NCBI GenBank assembly: GCA_027625915.1
Contig: JANTQA010000019.1
Location: 315,001-379,000 of the forward strand
Length of the DNA stretch: 64,000 nt
Origin: Anaeramoeba flamelloides
Taxonomy: Eukaryota > Metamonada > Anaeramoebidae
Direction: 5' to 3'
Part shown: one piece after another, positions 48,867 to 60,000 of the stretch
How positions within the stretch are numbered: the first letter of the stretch is position 1
Layout: each line of letters opens with the position of its first letter
Translations under genes and position numbers: made by a program
The notes under the pieces: model-generated
The model's database searches: none
Seen by the model: only the letters and a program-made list of their open reading frames with translations
What the model was told of the DNA's origin: nothing

Positions 48867-51011
48867 ATGTATCAGAGGCAACTGTCTCATTCTCTTCCTA
48901 ATACTTATACTATTTTTACAAACCAAAACTATTTTCAAAATCAACAATTCCAACATCCGCCCTTCTATCCCTATCAAATAACATTACAATTTCCTTATCC
49001 GAACAACAGCCACCAAGAAAACTTGACTCAAAAAAAAAAAAAATCAAATCAACAGCAACAGCAACAGCAAGAGCAAGAGCAACAATCAACAAGAAAATTA
49101 AGGCAATCCACAAACAATTTGAATGATCGAAAATCGCAAAATAATCAAAATAGGATGAATGGCCAGTTACCTTTCGATATGGCAAATTCTGATCAAATTA
49201 ACAGAAACAAAAGATTCCTTATTTTACCCAGGTTTCCTTCAGAAATTGTTCCACAATTGAATTCAAACAAATTTATTCAACGGCAACCTTTTAACACCCA
49301 TGAGAAAAAGTCTTTTCAGAAGAGGCCTTGTTATTTCCATAACAATGCTCTGAAAACCAGACCAATCCCAATTGAGTCATCTTGCTCATCAAATAACCCA
49401 TATGAGCAATTTTGTTACAAGTGTGAACAAAGAGGGCATTTACCAAGGCATTGTCCACAAAAACACCAATTTACATATTTCCAATTTGATCAAGAACAAG
49501 AACAAGAACAAAAACAAAAGCAAGAGCAAGAGCAAGAAAAAGAGCTAACGTCTGAAAAAATTATTCAAGAAATGGATGTGCCTGCATTCGTAAGAGTCTT
49601 TTGTGCTAATTGTGGTATGATTGGTCATTATCTTGAAGAGTGCAGGTGTCCAAGATTTGAAGATTTACTTCAACGTTTTCTTCCGATTTATAATGAGAAC
49701 GATCAAAAGCAAAAGCAATTCAGGAAAGAAAAAAAGGTACTCCTTGGACTTAACAGTGAGAGAAATGGTACCAGTGGCATTGAGAGCAATACAAACAAAG
49801 AAGAAAAGGTGGATTTGGCTTTAAAAACTGATCAAAGCATTAAATTTGGCAAAAAAAGTACCTTTCAGACAAACCGTTGTGTAAGAAAAGAACAGTTAAC
49901 AAACAAAGAAAACAAAAAAATCTGTTACCAGCCTTGGATACCTTATCAATTACAACTGAAAAGAAAAAAAGTTTTTGAGCAAGAACAAGAACAAGAACAC
50001 AAAAGATTTCGAACAAGATATTTTAGGTATCAACCAAATTATTCAAATAGTAATAATAATAATAATCATAATAATCGTTATAGTTATAATAATGATTATG
50101 TAAATAATAATAATAATAATTATAACAAACACAGCAATAAAAATAACAATAATAATAATAATAATTTTAATAGAAATAATAATAAACAGAAGAATAAAAA
50201 TAATAATAATTTTCGTAATACCCAATTTAGATCAAGATCGCAAGAAAGATCTTTTAATCGTAATCCACAAGATAGGTTTTCAAATCATTTACATTTTCAA
50301 AATAACCTCCATTATAGGAATTATAATAAGAATAAAAATAATCACAATAATAATTATATAAAAAAGCTACATAAGCGCCAAACTTTCAATAACCACCATA
50401 ATACATTTCATTTTAATCACAACCAGAACCAAAATAAAAGCCAAACTCATTCCAAGTACCACAATCGTAGCCATGTCCACCATCAGAATTTTGAGCCAAG
50501 GACACGATCAGAAACAAGAGAGTTAAAAATAATGCACATTAAAAATCACCCCAATTCAAATTTAAAACATCCAAATTCACAATACTCGAATCAATTAATG
50601 GCTTCTGATGTTAAACCAAATATTAACAACTCTAATATTAATAAGACCACCAAGAAAAATAATTCAAATCCAACAAATATTAATACAAAAAAACATCAAC
50701 AAACAGAAAACGGGTTCGGTAATAAAAGAGAAAAAAATCAAAATAATAAATTGAATAAAATAACAAATGATAATATAAAGACTGGGAAACGGAGAAGGAG
50801 GCAGAAGAAGAACCAGAAGAAGAAGAAAAACAATAAAAATGATCTAAAAAAGAATGAAATTACAGAAAAGAAATTCGAAAAATTGAAAAAATCAAAACCA
50901 GAATCCACCCATTATTGGTTTCCTGTTGTCATTGAAAAATTAAATCAACAATTAGATCAATTAAAAATTTTGGAAAAGAGAAATAAGGAAAATTTACAAA
51001 AATACAGATAA
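48867..51011 (+). CDS. Asn/Lys-rich protein with two CCHC zinc knuckles (possible Air/ZCCHC7-like RNA-binding protein)
   Basis: 714 residues from an ATG directly preceded by an in-frame TGA. Two CX2CX4HX4C zinc knuckles are clear: C183, C186, H191, C196 in FCYKCEQRGHLPRHCPQ, and C246, C249, H254, C259 in FCANCGMIGHYLEECRCP. They are separated by a Gln/Glu repeat of the QEQEQ type. From about 375 onward the protein is almost wholly Asn, Lys, Arg and His. A very basic patch (about 645-675, KRRRRQKKNQKKKKNN) precedes a final predicted coiled coil. Paired knuckles in basic low-complexity sequence recall the TRAMP-complex subunits Air1/2 and ZCCHC7, which bind RNA and Trf4-type polymerases; that assignment is inference. 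Retroelement Gag knuckles are the alternative, but no protease or polymerase lies nearby. Confidence 0.75.
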   Translation: MYQRQLSHSLPNTYTIFTNQNYFQNQQFQHPPFYPYQITLQFPYPNNSHQENLTQKKKKSNQQQQQQQEQEQQSTRKLRQSTNNLNDRKSQNNQNRMNGQLPFDMANSDQINRNKRFLILPRFPSEIVPQLNSNKFIQRQPFNTHEKKSFQKRPCYFHNNALKTRPIPIESSCSSNNPYEQFCYKCEQRGHLPRHCPQKHQFTYFQFDQEQEQEQKQKQEQEQEKELTSEKIIQEMDVPAFVRVFCANCGMIGHYLEECRCPRFEDLLQRFLPIYNENDQKQKQFRKEKKVLLGLNSERNGTSGIESNTNKEEKVDLALKTDQSIKFGKKSTFQTNRCVRKEQLTNKENKKICYQPWIPYQLQLKRKKVFEQEQEQEHKRFRTRYFRYQPNYSNSNNNNNHNNRYSYNNDYVNNNNNNYNKHSNKNNNNNNNNFNRNNNKQKNKNNNNFRNTQFRSRSQERSFNRNPQDRFSNHLHFQNNLHYRNYNKNKNNHNNNYIKKLHKRQTFNNHHNTFHFNHNQNQNKSQTHSKYHNRSHVHHQNFEPRTRSETRELKIMHIKNHPNSNLKHPNSQYSNQLMASDVKPNINNSNINKTTKKNNSNPTNINTKKHQQTENGFGNKREKNQNNKLNKITNDNIKTGKRRRRQKKNQKKKKNNKNDLKKNEITEKKFEKLKKSKPESTHYWFPVVIEKLNQQLDQLKILEKRNKENLQKYR

Positions 51012-51259
51012 AAATAATTAATTTATTAATAAGTGAGATTTATAATTTTTGATTGTAGAGTACATATTCTTTGGAACTTTATAAAAAAACAAAAAAAAAT
51101 GGTATTTTAATAATCAATTTTGTTTTCTCTTTATTTATTTAAACACTCTTTTCCCATGTTTCAAGGAAACAAGATTCAAATCTTTTAAATTAAGGCATCT
51201 CAAGGAAATAGTGGTTAAATGAAAATGAGTCAATTTTCATAACCTCTTTCCAATAGGCC

Positions 51260-51293
<34 letters not shown>

Positions 51294-51761
51294 CTGATTT
51301 ATATCAGAATGTGGATTATCAATAAATCTTGAATTACCAACATTAAAAACCACCCTTCCTAGTTGAACAATTCTGAAACATGAGATCTTTTATTTGAAAA
51401 GTTCTCTTTAATAGTAAGCTACTTTTTTCCGACAATGTTTGGAAATGGGGTATATCCCATTTCTTTGAATGAAAACAATTTCAAAATTCAATTTGTTTTT
51501 TTCATTTTGATTTAAAACCAATAATTAAAAAAATTTTCTTTTTATTTCCAAAAGTAAAAAAAAACTACCGTTAGCTTTTCCAGAATTGAATAAAAATCTA
51601 GATTTTACTTGATTCCTTTGAATTATGGAAAACCTGTAACATGGAAATAATTATCATTAGGAATTTTTTTTCTCTATTTAAGTTTTGTTAGGTGAGAAAA
51701 ACATTTTCAAAACTATTCATTATTATCTATCAAACTAAATATCTCAAAGTTGAATTAAGGG
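51012..51761. other. Intergenic region, 3' of the zinc-knuckle gene
   Basis: It holds a 32-bp poly-T run (51262-51293) and one palindrome-family copy at about 51560-51635 (TTTTCCAGAATTGAATAAAA with its mirror). No gene. Confidence 0.6.
51560..51635. repeat. Palindromic repeat family, copy
   Basis: GCTTTTCCAGAATTGAATAA, a centre of AATCTAGATT, then TGAATTATGGAAAACC; flanked by AAAAAAAACTACCGTTA. It shares its core and flank with the copies at 16.5 and 62.7 kb. Confidence 0.65.
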
Positions 51762-52618
51762 ACTATTCTAAACTATTTTTCAGTCAAAGGGGCCCAGTTG
51801 TAATGGTATAATACATGTGTTTAAAGGGTTTGCATCGATATTAGAAGAAAAATTTTATTTTGGATATTTTCAAAATTGAAATCATTTTTTACACATTTTT
51901 TTTTGATTTTTTTTTAAAACGTCATTCAGTAGCAAAAATTTTTTTTTTTGGCAAGATCAATAGTCACTTGGTAAAAACATGTTATTTTAAGGTTATTGAA
52001 ACCATGTAAAGATTGTTGAGAAATCTATTGATTTCTATTGCAATTCTATTCAATCTTTGATCTTGATATTTGTTTAATAAATGTGAAAAATTTTCACTTC
52101 ATTTTCATTTCCTTTTTCAAATAGAGACCACACATACCAACAAACTTTGTTTGGGGGCTTGATTTCTAAAAGAAAATTATGGAAAATGAAGTGAAAAATG
52201 TTTCCTATTTATTATTCAAATACCGGTAGATGTTCAAAACGAACATTGTTGTTTTTCTCAATAGTGTACCTAAGAATTTGAGTTTTGAAATTTTTAAGAA
52301 AATTTATTGGTGAATTAGTTTTCTTTCAGACACATATCAACAATTCTTTGTTGTGTATTATTCTGTTTATTTCTTATTTGTTCTTCAAAGGTCAATTATA
52401 TAAAATAATTGAAATTTGAAAAAAAAGTTGGGCCCCTTTGACTGAAACAGAGTTTATAGTAAATTTTTTTACCTAAATTTAATAGAGATGGAGAAAATTT
52501 TTAGCCAATTACTTTGATTTGAGAGCTCCTGTTTATTTTCAATATCAAACACATTTCAAGATAAGGAATTCTTATTTAGAACTTGCTCAAAAAAAAAATG
52601 TCTCGACTAGTCCCTTAA
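51762..52618. mobile_element. TTAA-flanked miniature element, copy 3, split by an inserted element
   Basis: It opens TTAAGGGACTATTC at 51764 and closes ACTAGTCCCTTAA at about 52617. Between AGGGACTATTC and AAATTTTTTTACCTAAATTT, where copy 2 (25990-26180) is nearly continuous, lies the 690-bp element (about 51775-52470). Without it the copy would be about 170-190 bp, matching the others. Confidence 0.75.
51775..52470 (-). mobile_element. 690-bp element, copy 3 (reverse orientation, best-kept ends)
   Basis: The ends read CTATTTTTCAGTCAAAGGGG and CCCCTTTGACTGAAACAGAG; both contain CAGTCAAAGGGGCCCA as an inverted repeat. It is collinear with copy 1 at 10618-11328 over its full length. The inner hairpin (GTGAAAAATTTTCACTTCAT with ATGAAGTGAAAAATG) is intact. 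Nested inside the TTAA-flanked element. Confidence 0.8.
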
Positions 52619-52882
52619 AATAAAATTCATCCTTCCCTTTCTTTGGAATTTCTTATCCGAAAAATACACCTTTTTTTTCTCAACTAGAGACTTTTAAAAA
52701 AGGTGGTTATACTAACAACAATAAATACAATAGCTTCATGAATTTGAAGTTCTGGAATTTTGATTTGATTATGAATAAACTTTATTATTAAAGATGAAAC
52801 GATAACGAAATTAGTAGTTTTGTCTAACTTTTTATTTTTCAATTTAATTTTTTCATACAATGTATCGCTACTATTAACAATT

Positions 52883-53568
52883 TTATTTTCTTGTGTGTGG
52901 GCTTGTATTGGTTTGTTGATTCTGAGGAATTTGGAAATTGTATTTTCTTGTAATTTTAATGTGGATTGCAGAATTATGACGCTTTTGTGTTATTGGCTCT
53001 TGATCCTTTTTTTTTTTTTTTTTTTGATAATATTGAAGAATAAAAATACAAAAGCAAAACAAATTAATTACAAAGACTAATTAAACAAAAGGAAATCAAA
53101 GGGTCTTTTTTAACAAAGTGTGTAACAAAAGTTTTGAAAAGTAGTTACACAAACTCTTTAACAGGATGATCCAAACAGTTTGAGAAAACACTTTTTTAAA
53201 AAATTTTTGTTTACTACTTTGTACCAAAATACTTTCTTCCACAAAGAAATAGAAAAATGTTTGTTTTTTTTTAATATTACTTCTGTTTTAGGTTGGTACT
53301 CATCAAATAATTCAACGGTGGAGGTTGATGTTGTAAGCTTTAATTGATGACAATATTTTTCTTGTAAATCTAAAGCGAAATCAATTGCTTTATTAATTGC
53401 ATTGCCTAATGCAAAAACGTTTATTTGTTTTACTTTTGTTTCTTCGATTAGCAACTTATCTGCACGCTTAAGGAGCGACTTGACTGATCTTTTTGATGAA
53501 ACATAAATGTCATTTCTTTTTGGTGACAAGTGGTTTGGGAATCCTTTCACAAACTCGTAATTATCCAT
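52883..53568 (-). CDS. POP7: RNase P/MRP protein subunit Rpp20/Pop7 (Alba fold), two exons
   Basis: Exon 1 is 53568-53281 and exon 2 is 53005-52883, joined in phase 0 across a 275-bp intron (GTAATA...AAAG) to 136 residues. Rpp20 signatures seen are RNDIYVSSK (18-26), ALGNAINKAIDFALDLQ (about 53-69), STSTVELFDE (about 80-89) and, in exon 2, EPITQKRHNSAIHIKITR, equivalent to human 'EPLTRIRNNSAIHIRVFR'. Rpp20/Pop7 is an Alba-type protein that pairs with Rpp25/Pop6 and binds the P3 arm of RNase P and RNase MRP RNA, in pre-tRNA and pre-rRNA maturation. Reading straight through the donor gives a false C-terminus ending near 53158. The tail after the Alba core is short and polar. It is convergent with the zinc-knuckle gene. 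Confidence 0.93.
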
Positions 53569-56234
53569 TTAAAGAAAAACCAATATTTAGATTTTATTGT
53601 TATAATTAATAAAAAATGATTTTTTTCATCGAAAAAAATGATATTAAAAACATATAGCAGTGATAACTATTTTAAAATCGACAACAATTTTGGTTTTTTA
53701 AAATCAGTCTCAAATTGTGAAATGTGATTAAAAGTTCAAATTCCAATAGCTTTCAGTTTTAAGTTTTAATTCAAAAAGATTGTTAGAAAGAATTCAATTT
53801 AAGGGAGTAAGCACAATTAACCAATTTTTAAGCTCAGAGCTGATTGGAAACTGAATGATTCAAATCATTTGTCTAACAAAATACATTAATATTTTTATAA
53901 ATACTAGGGTTGGGGATATATCCTTTTTGAATATCTTTTCAAACCAATTAAAAAATGGAATTAAAAAAATGAAAAAAAAGTGAGCCAAGAAAATTCAAAT
54001 AAAAATCATTTATTTCTTGATCTTATCTGTAACCTTTTATTCAATTAATTCATCTCGACAAGGTTTTTGATTTTAATTCTGAATGAAAAAACTTATATTT
54101 GTAAAATTTTGGAGAACCAAATTATTTGCATTTCTAAAGAATTTCCAAAATGAATTTCAAAATCCTATTTTCATTTATTTCATTTAACTATTCTTTTGAT
54201 AAAAAAAAATTTGATATTTTTTCTTTAATAATATAGATTTATTGGATGTATTTATATTAATTTGATAATTATTTGTTTTCCTTTATATTGAAAACTCAAA
54301 ATAATCCTGAATTTGGATTTAATTTTTTTTTATCATTTTTTCAATTTCTTTGAGTTGAATATTTTAGTTGCTTATTTTTTTATTGCAAGAATTCAACTCT
54401 TTTTACTTGCATCTTTGGAGTAATAATTTTTGGTTTTTACCTTAGATGATAAAAATATTTTAAAAAATATTTTTTGAAACAATTTGTAACAAACTGCTGT
54501 ATTAAAAACAATAAATTGTAATGGGTCAAAAAAACAAAAAAAAATATAAGTTTGAAAAATCAAAATTATTCCCAAATTGAAACAAAGTGAAGTATTATTA
54601 TTCTTTCAACGGTTTAAAATGTGATCAAATTTTTGGAATTTACAGTGATCAAAATAATGCGTGCACAAAGACTATAATCCATTTTTCAAAATATTAACCG
54701 TACTTTTTTTTCTTCTTGTACCAATGTAACGCCCAATCTACTACCAAATAGTATTTCTAAGTTCAAATCAATTTTGAAAGTAAAGTACTGGTTATTTTCA
54801 GTAAAATTTAATTTTTTCGTGCAAATAGTTGAATATTTTCCTTAATATTCTCAATTTTTTTGAATTTTTTTGATGATTAAAATTTTATCAAAAATTTCCT
54901 CTATTTTTTGTGATAAAATTTTGCAATTTGATCCTTCTTTTTGAGAATTTCTTTTTAAATAAAAGAACTTTTTGAAATCAATACCATATTTATTTAGGCT
55001 TTATTATCAGTTTCTTTGATCGGTTAATGTATAGGTCTTCTATAACAAAAAAACACGCTTTTTATTTTGAAACATGGATTAAATTTTTTTACATACTTTA
55101 TTTTAACTACAGTAATTTAATTTCAATCAAAGATAAAAAAAAAAATTGATTTATCATAAAGAAACAATAAATGTTTGTGAATGATTTTGGATATTTCAAT
55201 AGTTTTGTTATAATTAGATTTAATAAGGAGATTCTAAAATAAAATTACTCAAATTTTTTTGGAAATTGCTTGTTTGAATGTAATCCTATTTGTAATATCA
55301 ATAAATTTCCAATATTTCTCAAATAATTGTCAAAAAAATCTATTGATTAATTATTTAATTTTTAAAATAAATAGTATATTTGAAAGAAATAAGATTATAG
55401 TTAATTTTTTTTTAATGAATTAAAGAAAATTGACTGTAAAAATAATAAAATAAATGATAAAAAAAAAAAAATAGATTTACCAGATAAAACAGAATAACTG
55501 ACCAATTTTACAAAAATTTTGGGTCACTTTAAAATATTATTGTAATCGATTTTATTGGGCTTTTAACCTATATTCTTATCAAATATGAATTTTCAAATGT
55601 AGATCAGATTAATATCTACGAATTTTTATTTTATTTTTTGCTTTTTACTTTTTTTTTGTTTTTCTTCAATTTCTTTTTCTATTCTTTTTTTTTTTATTAT
55701 TGAAGCCAAGTTAAAAAAAAAAAACAGATCTTAGAAAATACCAATAAAAATTTTAAAAATTGAGACTCTATAATGTCTTATAAAATGTATATATAAGCAA
55801 AAAATCTTCTTGTTAACCTTTTTTCAATGAAAGATCAGTAAAAAAAAAAATGTAAAGCTAATTTCAAAAATTGTGATTAACATTTTTTGAATGATATGAT
55901 TTTATTTTTTATAATTTTAAACAGATAAGACTTTTATATGTTTTTAATAATTAAAAAGTGAATTATGAACAAGATTTCAACCTTATTTGTTATTCTTGAA
56001 AACAAAAGAAAAACTTTTTTCTTTACAATTTTTTGTTTTTGGTGAGTTACCAATTTTTAAAATATTAACTAAATTTCAAAATTTTGGCCCACTTATCATA
56101 ATTAAGGGATAAAATTCAAAAATTTGCTAATTTGTTGAATAATAGTTCCATGGGATATATTAATATAAAATTAAATAATATCATATTAAAGATTCGATAA
56201 TTTACAAATATAGATTCGACAATTACTCATAGAT
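53569..56234. other. Intergenic region upstream of Rpp20
   Basis: No gene seen. It contains copy 3 of the 550-bp repeat (55505-56065). The rest is AT-rich without recognisable signals. Confidence 0.6.
55505..56065. repeat. 550-bp repeat family, copy 3
   Basis: The left end TTTTACAAAAATTTTGGGTCAC and right end GGTGAGTTACCAATTTTTAA are inverted versions of each other. The interior CCTATATTCTTATCAAA, a poly-T centre and CTTGTTAACCTTTTTTCAAT match the copy at 7525-8074 in order and spacing. Confidence 0.6.
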
Positions 56235-56999
56235 TTAAAGATAATCCAATCTCCACAGAAGAGCATTTTTGTGATCAAGCTGAAAATACTCTTGTGCTTC
56301 ATATAATTCTTGAATATTTTTTTCAGTTAATTCTGATTTGTCTATACGATCTGTATATAAATATTTGATGAGGTGTTGCATTGTATCGGCCGAATATCCA
56401 GAATAATCATTGATTTTGTTAATAAATGGATCTTCAATTGACAAAAACATATTGCGATATAAGCCAGATCTGCTTTGTAAAACGAATTTATGAACCTTTA
56501 TTTCATATTTATGTTGCACAATTATTACAAAATCTTTGGAGTCCATATCTTGATATAAAGAATTTAATCGCTTTTGTAAAGGATATTGTAAATGATTTTC
56601 TTCATTAATATTAAAATCAGAACATATTTCAAGAAAATCGGGATCAATTATTTTGCGTTTCTTGGGTTTGAGATCGTGGATTTTTGGAATAATGCCAGTA
56701 TAAAGATAATATAAAAATTTTTCAATATTTTCCTTTACATATTTTTCAAGAATCTTTTCAACTTCATCCAGTTTTTTTTTTGTTCCCCATTCAATTATTT
56801 TCGAATGAATTTTTATCCCCTTTATTTCACCATCAGTAAACTCTTTTCGATTAAAAAAATTTTTAAAATCAGTTTTTAAGGTATTAAAATTTAAATGGTA
56901 AGCCCTTTCAAATATATTCTGTTTTGAAGGATGACTGTCTAAAAATAATATATATAAAATTTGGTATAGGGTAATATCTCCCTTTGATTTAATTAATTT

Positions 57000-57041
<42 letters not shown>

Positions 57042-60000
57042 TAATATAATAATAATAATAATATGGAAAAAAACAACAGCAATAAAAAGAAGAAGAAGAA
57101 GAAGAAGAAAAGGGGGTGAGTGTGATGATGCTGATTCTTTAAACAGTCCAAATCAAATGATAAAAAATAATATTTTTTAAAATTATTAATAATTTATGTA
57201 ATTTCTTGATTAAACATGTTAAAAAAAAATCCAATTCACAATAGGTATTTTTACAATCAAAAAAAAGTGATATCATAATAGTCCTTATTTGAAAATGAAT
57301 TTTTCCCAAAAATAACAAGTTATTTCAACAACCTCCAATAAACACTTTTTATATTAATTTACAACATTTTAACCTCTCATAATTTTTTTTTTTTTATTAT
57401 TAGTTTATTTTTTTAATTTCCATTATTATAAAACCATTGTTGTTATCTGTGCAATTTTTGAAAAAAAAAAAAATCATAATTTTTGATCACTTTGAGTACA
57501 AATATAATTAAATATGATTTCAGGAAATATTTTTTTTATTTTTTTTTATGTAAAATCTATTTCCAAATTTTTATCATATTTCTTTAGAAGACTGAAACAA
57601 TATGTGATTTAATAAATATTATTTCAATTAGGTGATTTTTTCGATTTATTCTGGCAAAAAAACTAGTTTTGATTTATTTTTTATCTTTTTTTATGATTAT
57701 TTCATTTCCAAATTAGTATTATTTGATCAATTATTTGAATTTCAGATTACTAGAATTGATATTTTATGAATAAGAAATCATTTTTGTTTTTTTTTTTTTA
57801 ATTTTTATTCAATTTTGTATTTAAATTGGATTAGAATTGTAATAAGTAATAAACTTGATTTTTTTTTTTTTATTTGTTTTGAACCAATTTAACTTGTAAA
57901 TTAGCTAATTAAAACAGAAAAGTTTGAATATATATATTTGTTTAATATATTTTTTTTTAATAAGATAAAAAAAAAATGTGTTAATTAAAATGATTTTAAA
58001 GTAATTTTTTCGAATGCCAAATCAAAAAAATCAAAAAAAAAAACCAAATAATAATAAAAATCCGTTAAATTAATTTGTTTCCATCTGGTTAAATGTATAA
58101 ATCAGATTAAGGGCAAATAGTAGTTATTTTGGAAAATATCTTTAATTATTGAAAAAAAAAAAAAAAATAAATAAATAAAAAAAAAAAACTTACAACCCGA
58201 GATGATAATTTTATACCCCTTTCTAAAAATAAAGATAAAATCTTTAAAAAATCCATTACTTTTGATTTCTTGAATAAATTTTTGAATAAACTTTTATATG
58301 CTTTGTATTTCTTGAGATTGGTTTTTTCTAGACACATTTTAATTATTTGATAATCGTGACAACAAATACAAACATGATAAAATAAATCACTTTTTTGGTT
58401 TTTAATCTCCAGATCTGCACCATTGTTTAAACAAAAAGCAACAATTCCAAGATTTTTCCCATCCCTTCTTAAATACCGGTGTAATGGTGTTAATTTTTTG
58501 GTGTCTTTAATATTAATATCTGCATTATTATTTAAAAAAAATTGGATGCTTTGTATAGTCAAATTTGAGTTTTCAAATAAATAAAACAAATTACGTCTGT
58601 TCATATTATCTTTTGAACCAATAAGGATACCGTTATCTACAAATAGCTGTAAAACATTTACTGACAAATGCTTGGCGTTTCTGCAATATGCCTGAAATGG
58701 ATTCGTTGACAGCTTGTTTATTTTGGTTGTTGTTGCGCCGTTTTCAATAAATAATTTAATTAAATCTTCATTGTGTGTACTTCTTTGACAAATATGATGA
58801 AGAGGTGTAGATGATTCCTGGTCGCATCGATTAATGTCAAATGCATTTGGTATTGCATTCTTTCCCCGTAAAAGAGAGTTAATGCAATATTTTAGAATTT
58901 CAGTATTTGCAGATTTATTCTTACATAATAGCATAAAGGCACTCTGTTTATACTTATCAGTTTGGTTCATTTTAAATCCCCTTTCGAGAAATAATTTCAG
59001 TGTATCAATGGTTAGATTTTTTGATCGGAAACAAAGAATATGAAACGCTGTTTTCGCATCTTTATTTTTCTTCATAAAAAAATTCGTTTTGTATTTCTTT
59101 AAAAAATATTGAAGTAATTTTTGATCGGCATTTTGATTTTTACATAAATAATGCAAAATCGTATTATTGGAATCATCTAATGCTTTTATGTGTATTTTTT
59201 TTTGCTTGATTAGAGATTTAAATAATGGGATGTCTATTACTTGTTTCATTATCAAAAAATGAAATAACTTTTGTTTGTTTTTATTTAGTCTCTTAAGAAA
59301 ATGCCTTTTATCCAGACTGTTTACAGTAAATTTTATCAATTCCATATCGAGCTCCTTTCCCAGATAAAGATTCAAAAATGGTATTTCTTTTTTTTTATTA
59401 TAAATGTCTAGCTTGATCTTATTTTCAATTAAAAATCGTATCAATTCAAACGATGGGCTATTTTTACAAATAGAATGAAATGGGGTGTTACCTACTTGAG
59501 TCTGTTGGTGAAAACATTCAATTTGAATATAATTTTTTTCAAAGCAATATTTAATAAAGTCTAAATTTAATTTTAAAGAAATACATAAATTATGAAATGC
59601 TGTATATCCGAAGCTATCCTTAGCATTTAGATCTGCTTTCTTATCTAAACAATATTTAATAATTTCTAAATAATTACAAATGAATCCCCTTTCGTTGTTT
59701 TGGTTAATTTCATGTGTTTCTGTTCCCTCTAAATTAAAGTTTTTCTCATTATCTTTTTCAAATAATTCTTGATCGGAATTTTCTTTTTCAATTTCTAATA
59801 TTTCCCTATCACCACCAAAATTGTTTTCTTTTTCAATTTGAATTTGATCATTATCTGTTAATTTACTTTCTTGTTTTTTTACCCTTGTAATAAATTTTTT
59901 ATTATTAGGTTCTTGTTGTTGATTTTTTTCTTGTTTTTCTTTATTGTTGTTGTTGGTGTTACTGTTGTTTATGTTGTTGTTGTCGTTTTTTTTGTTGTTT

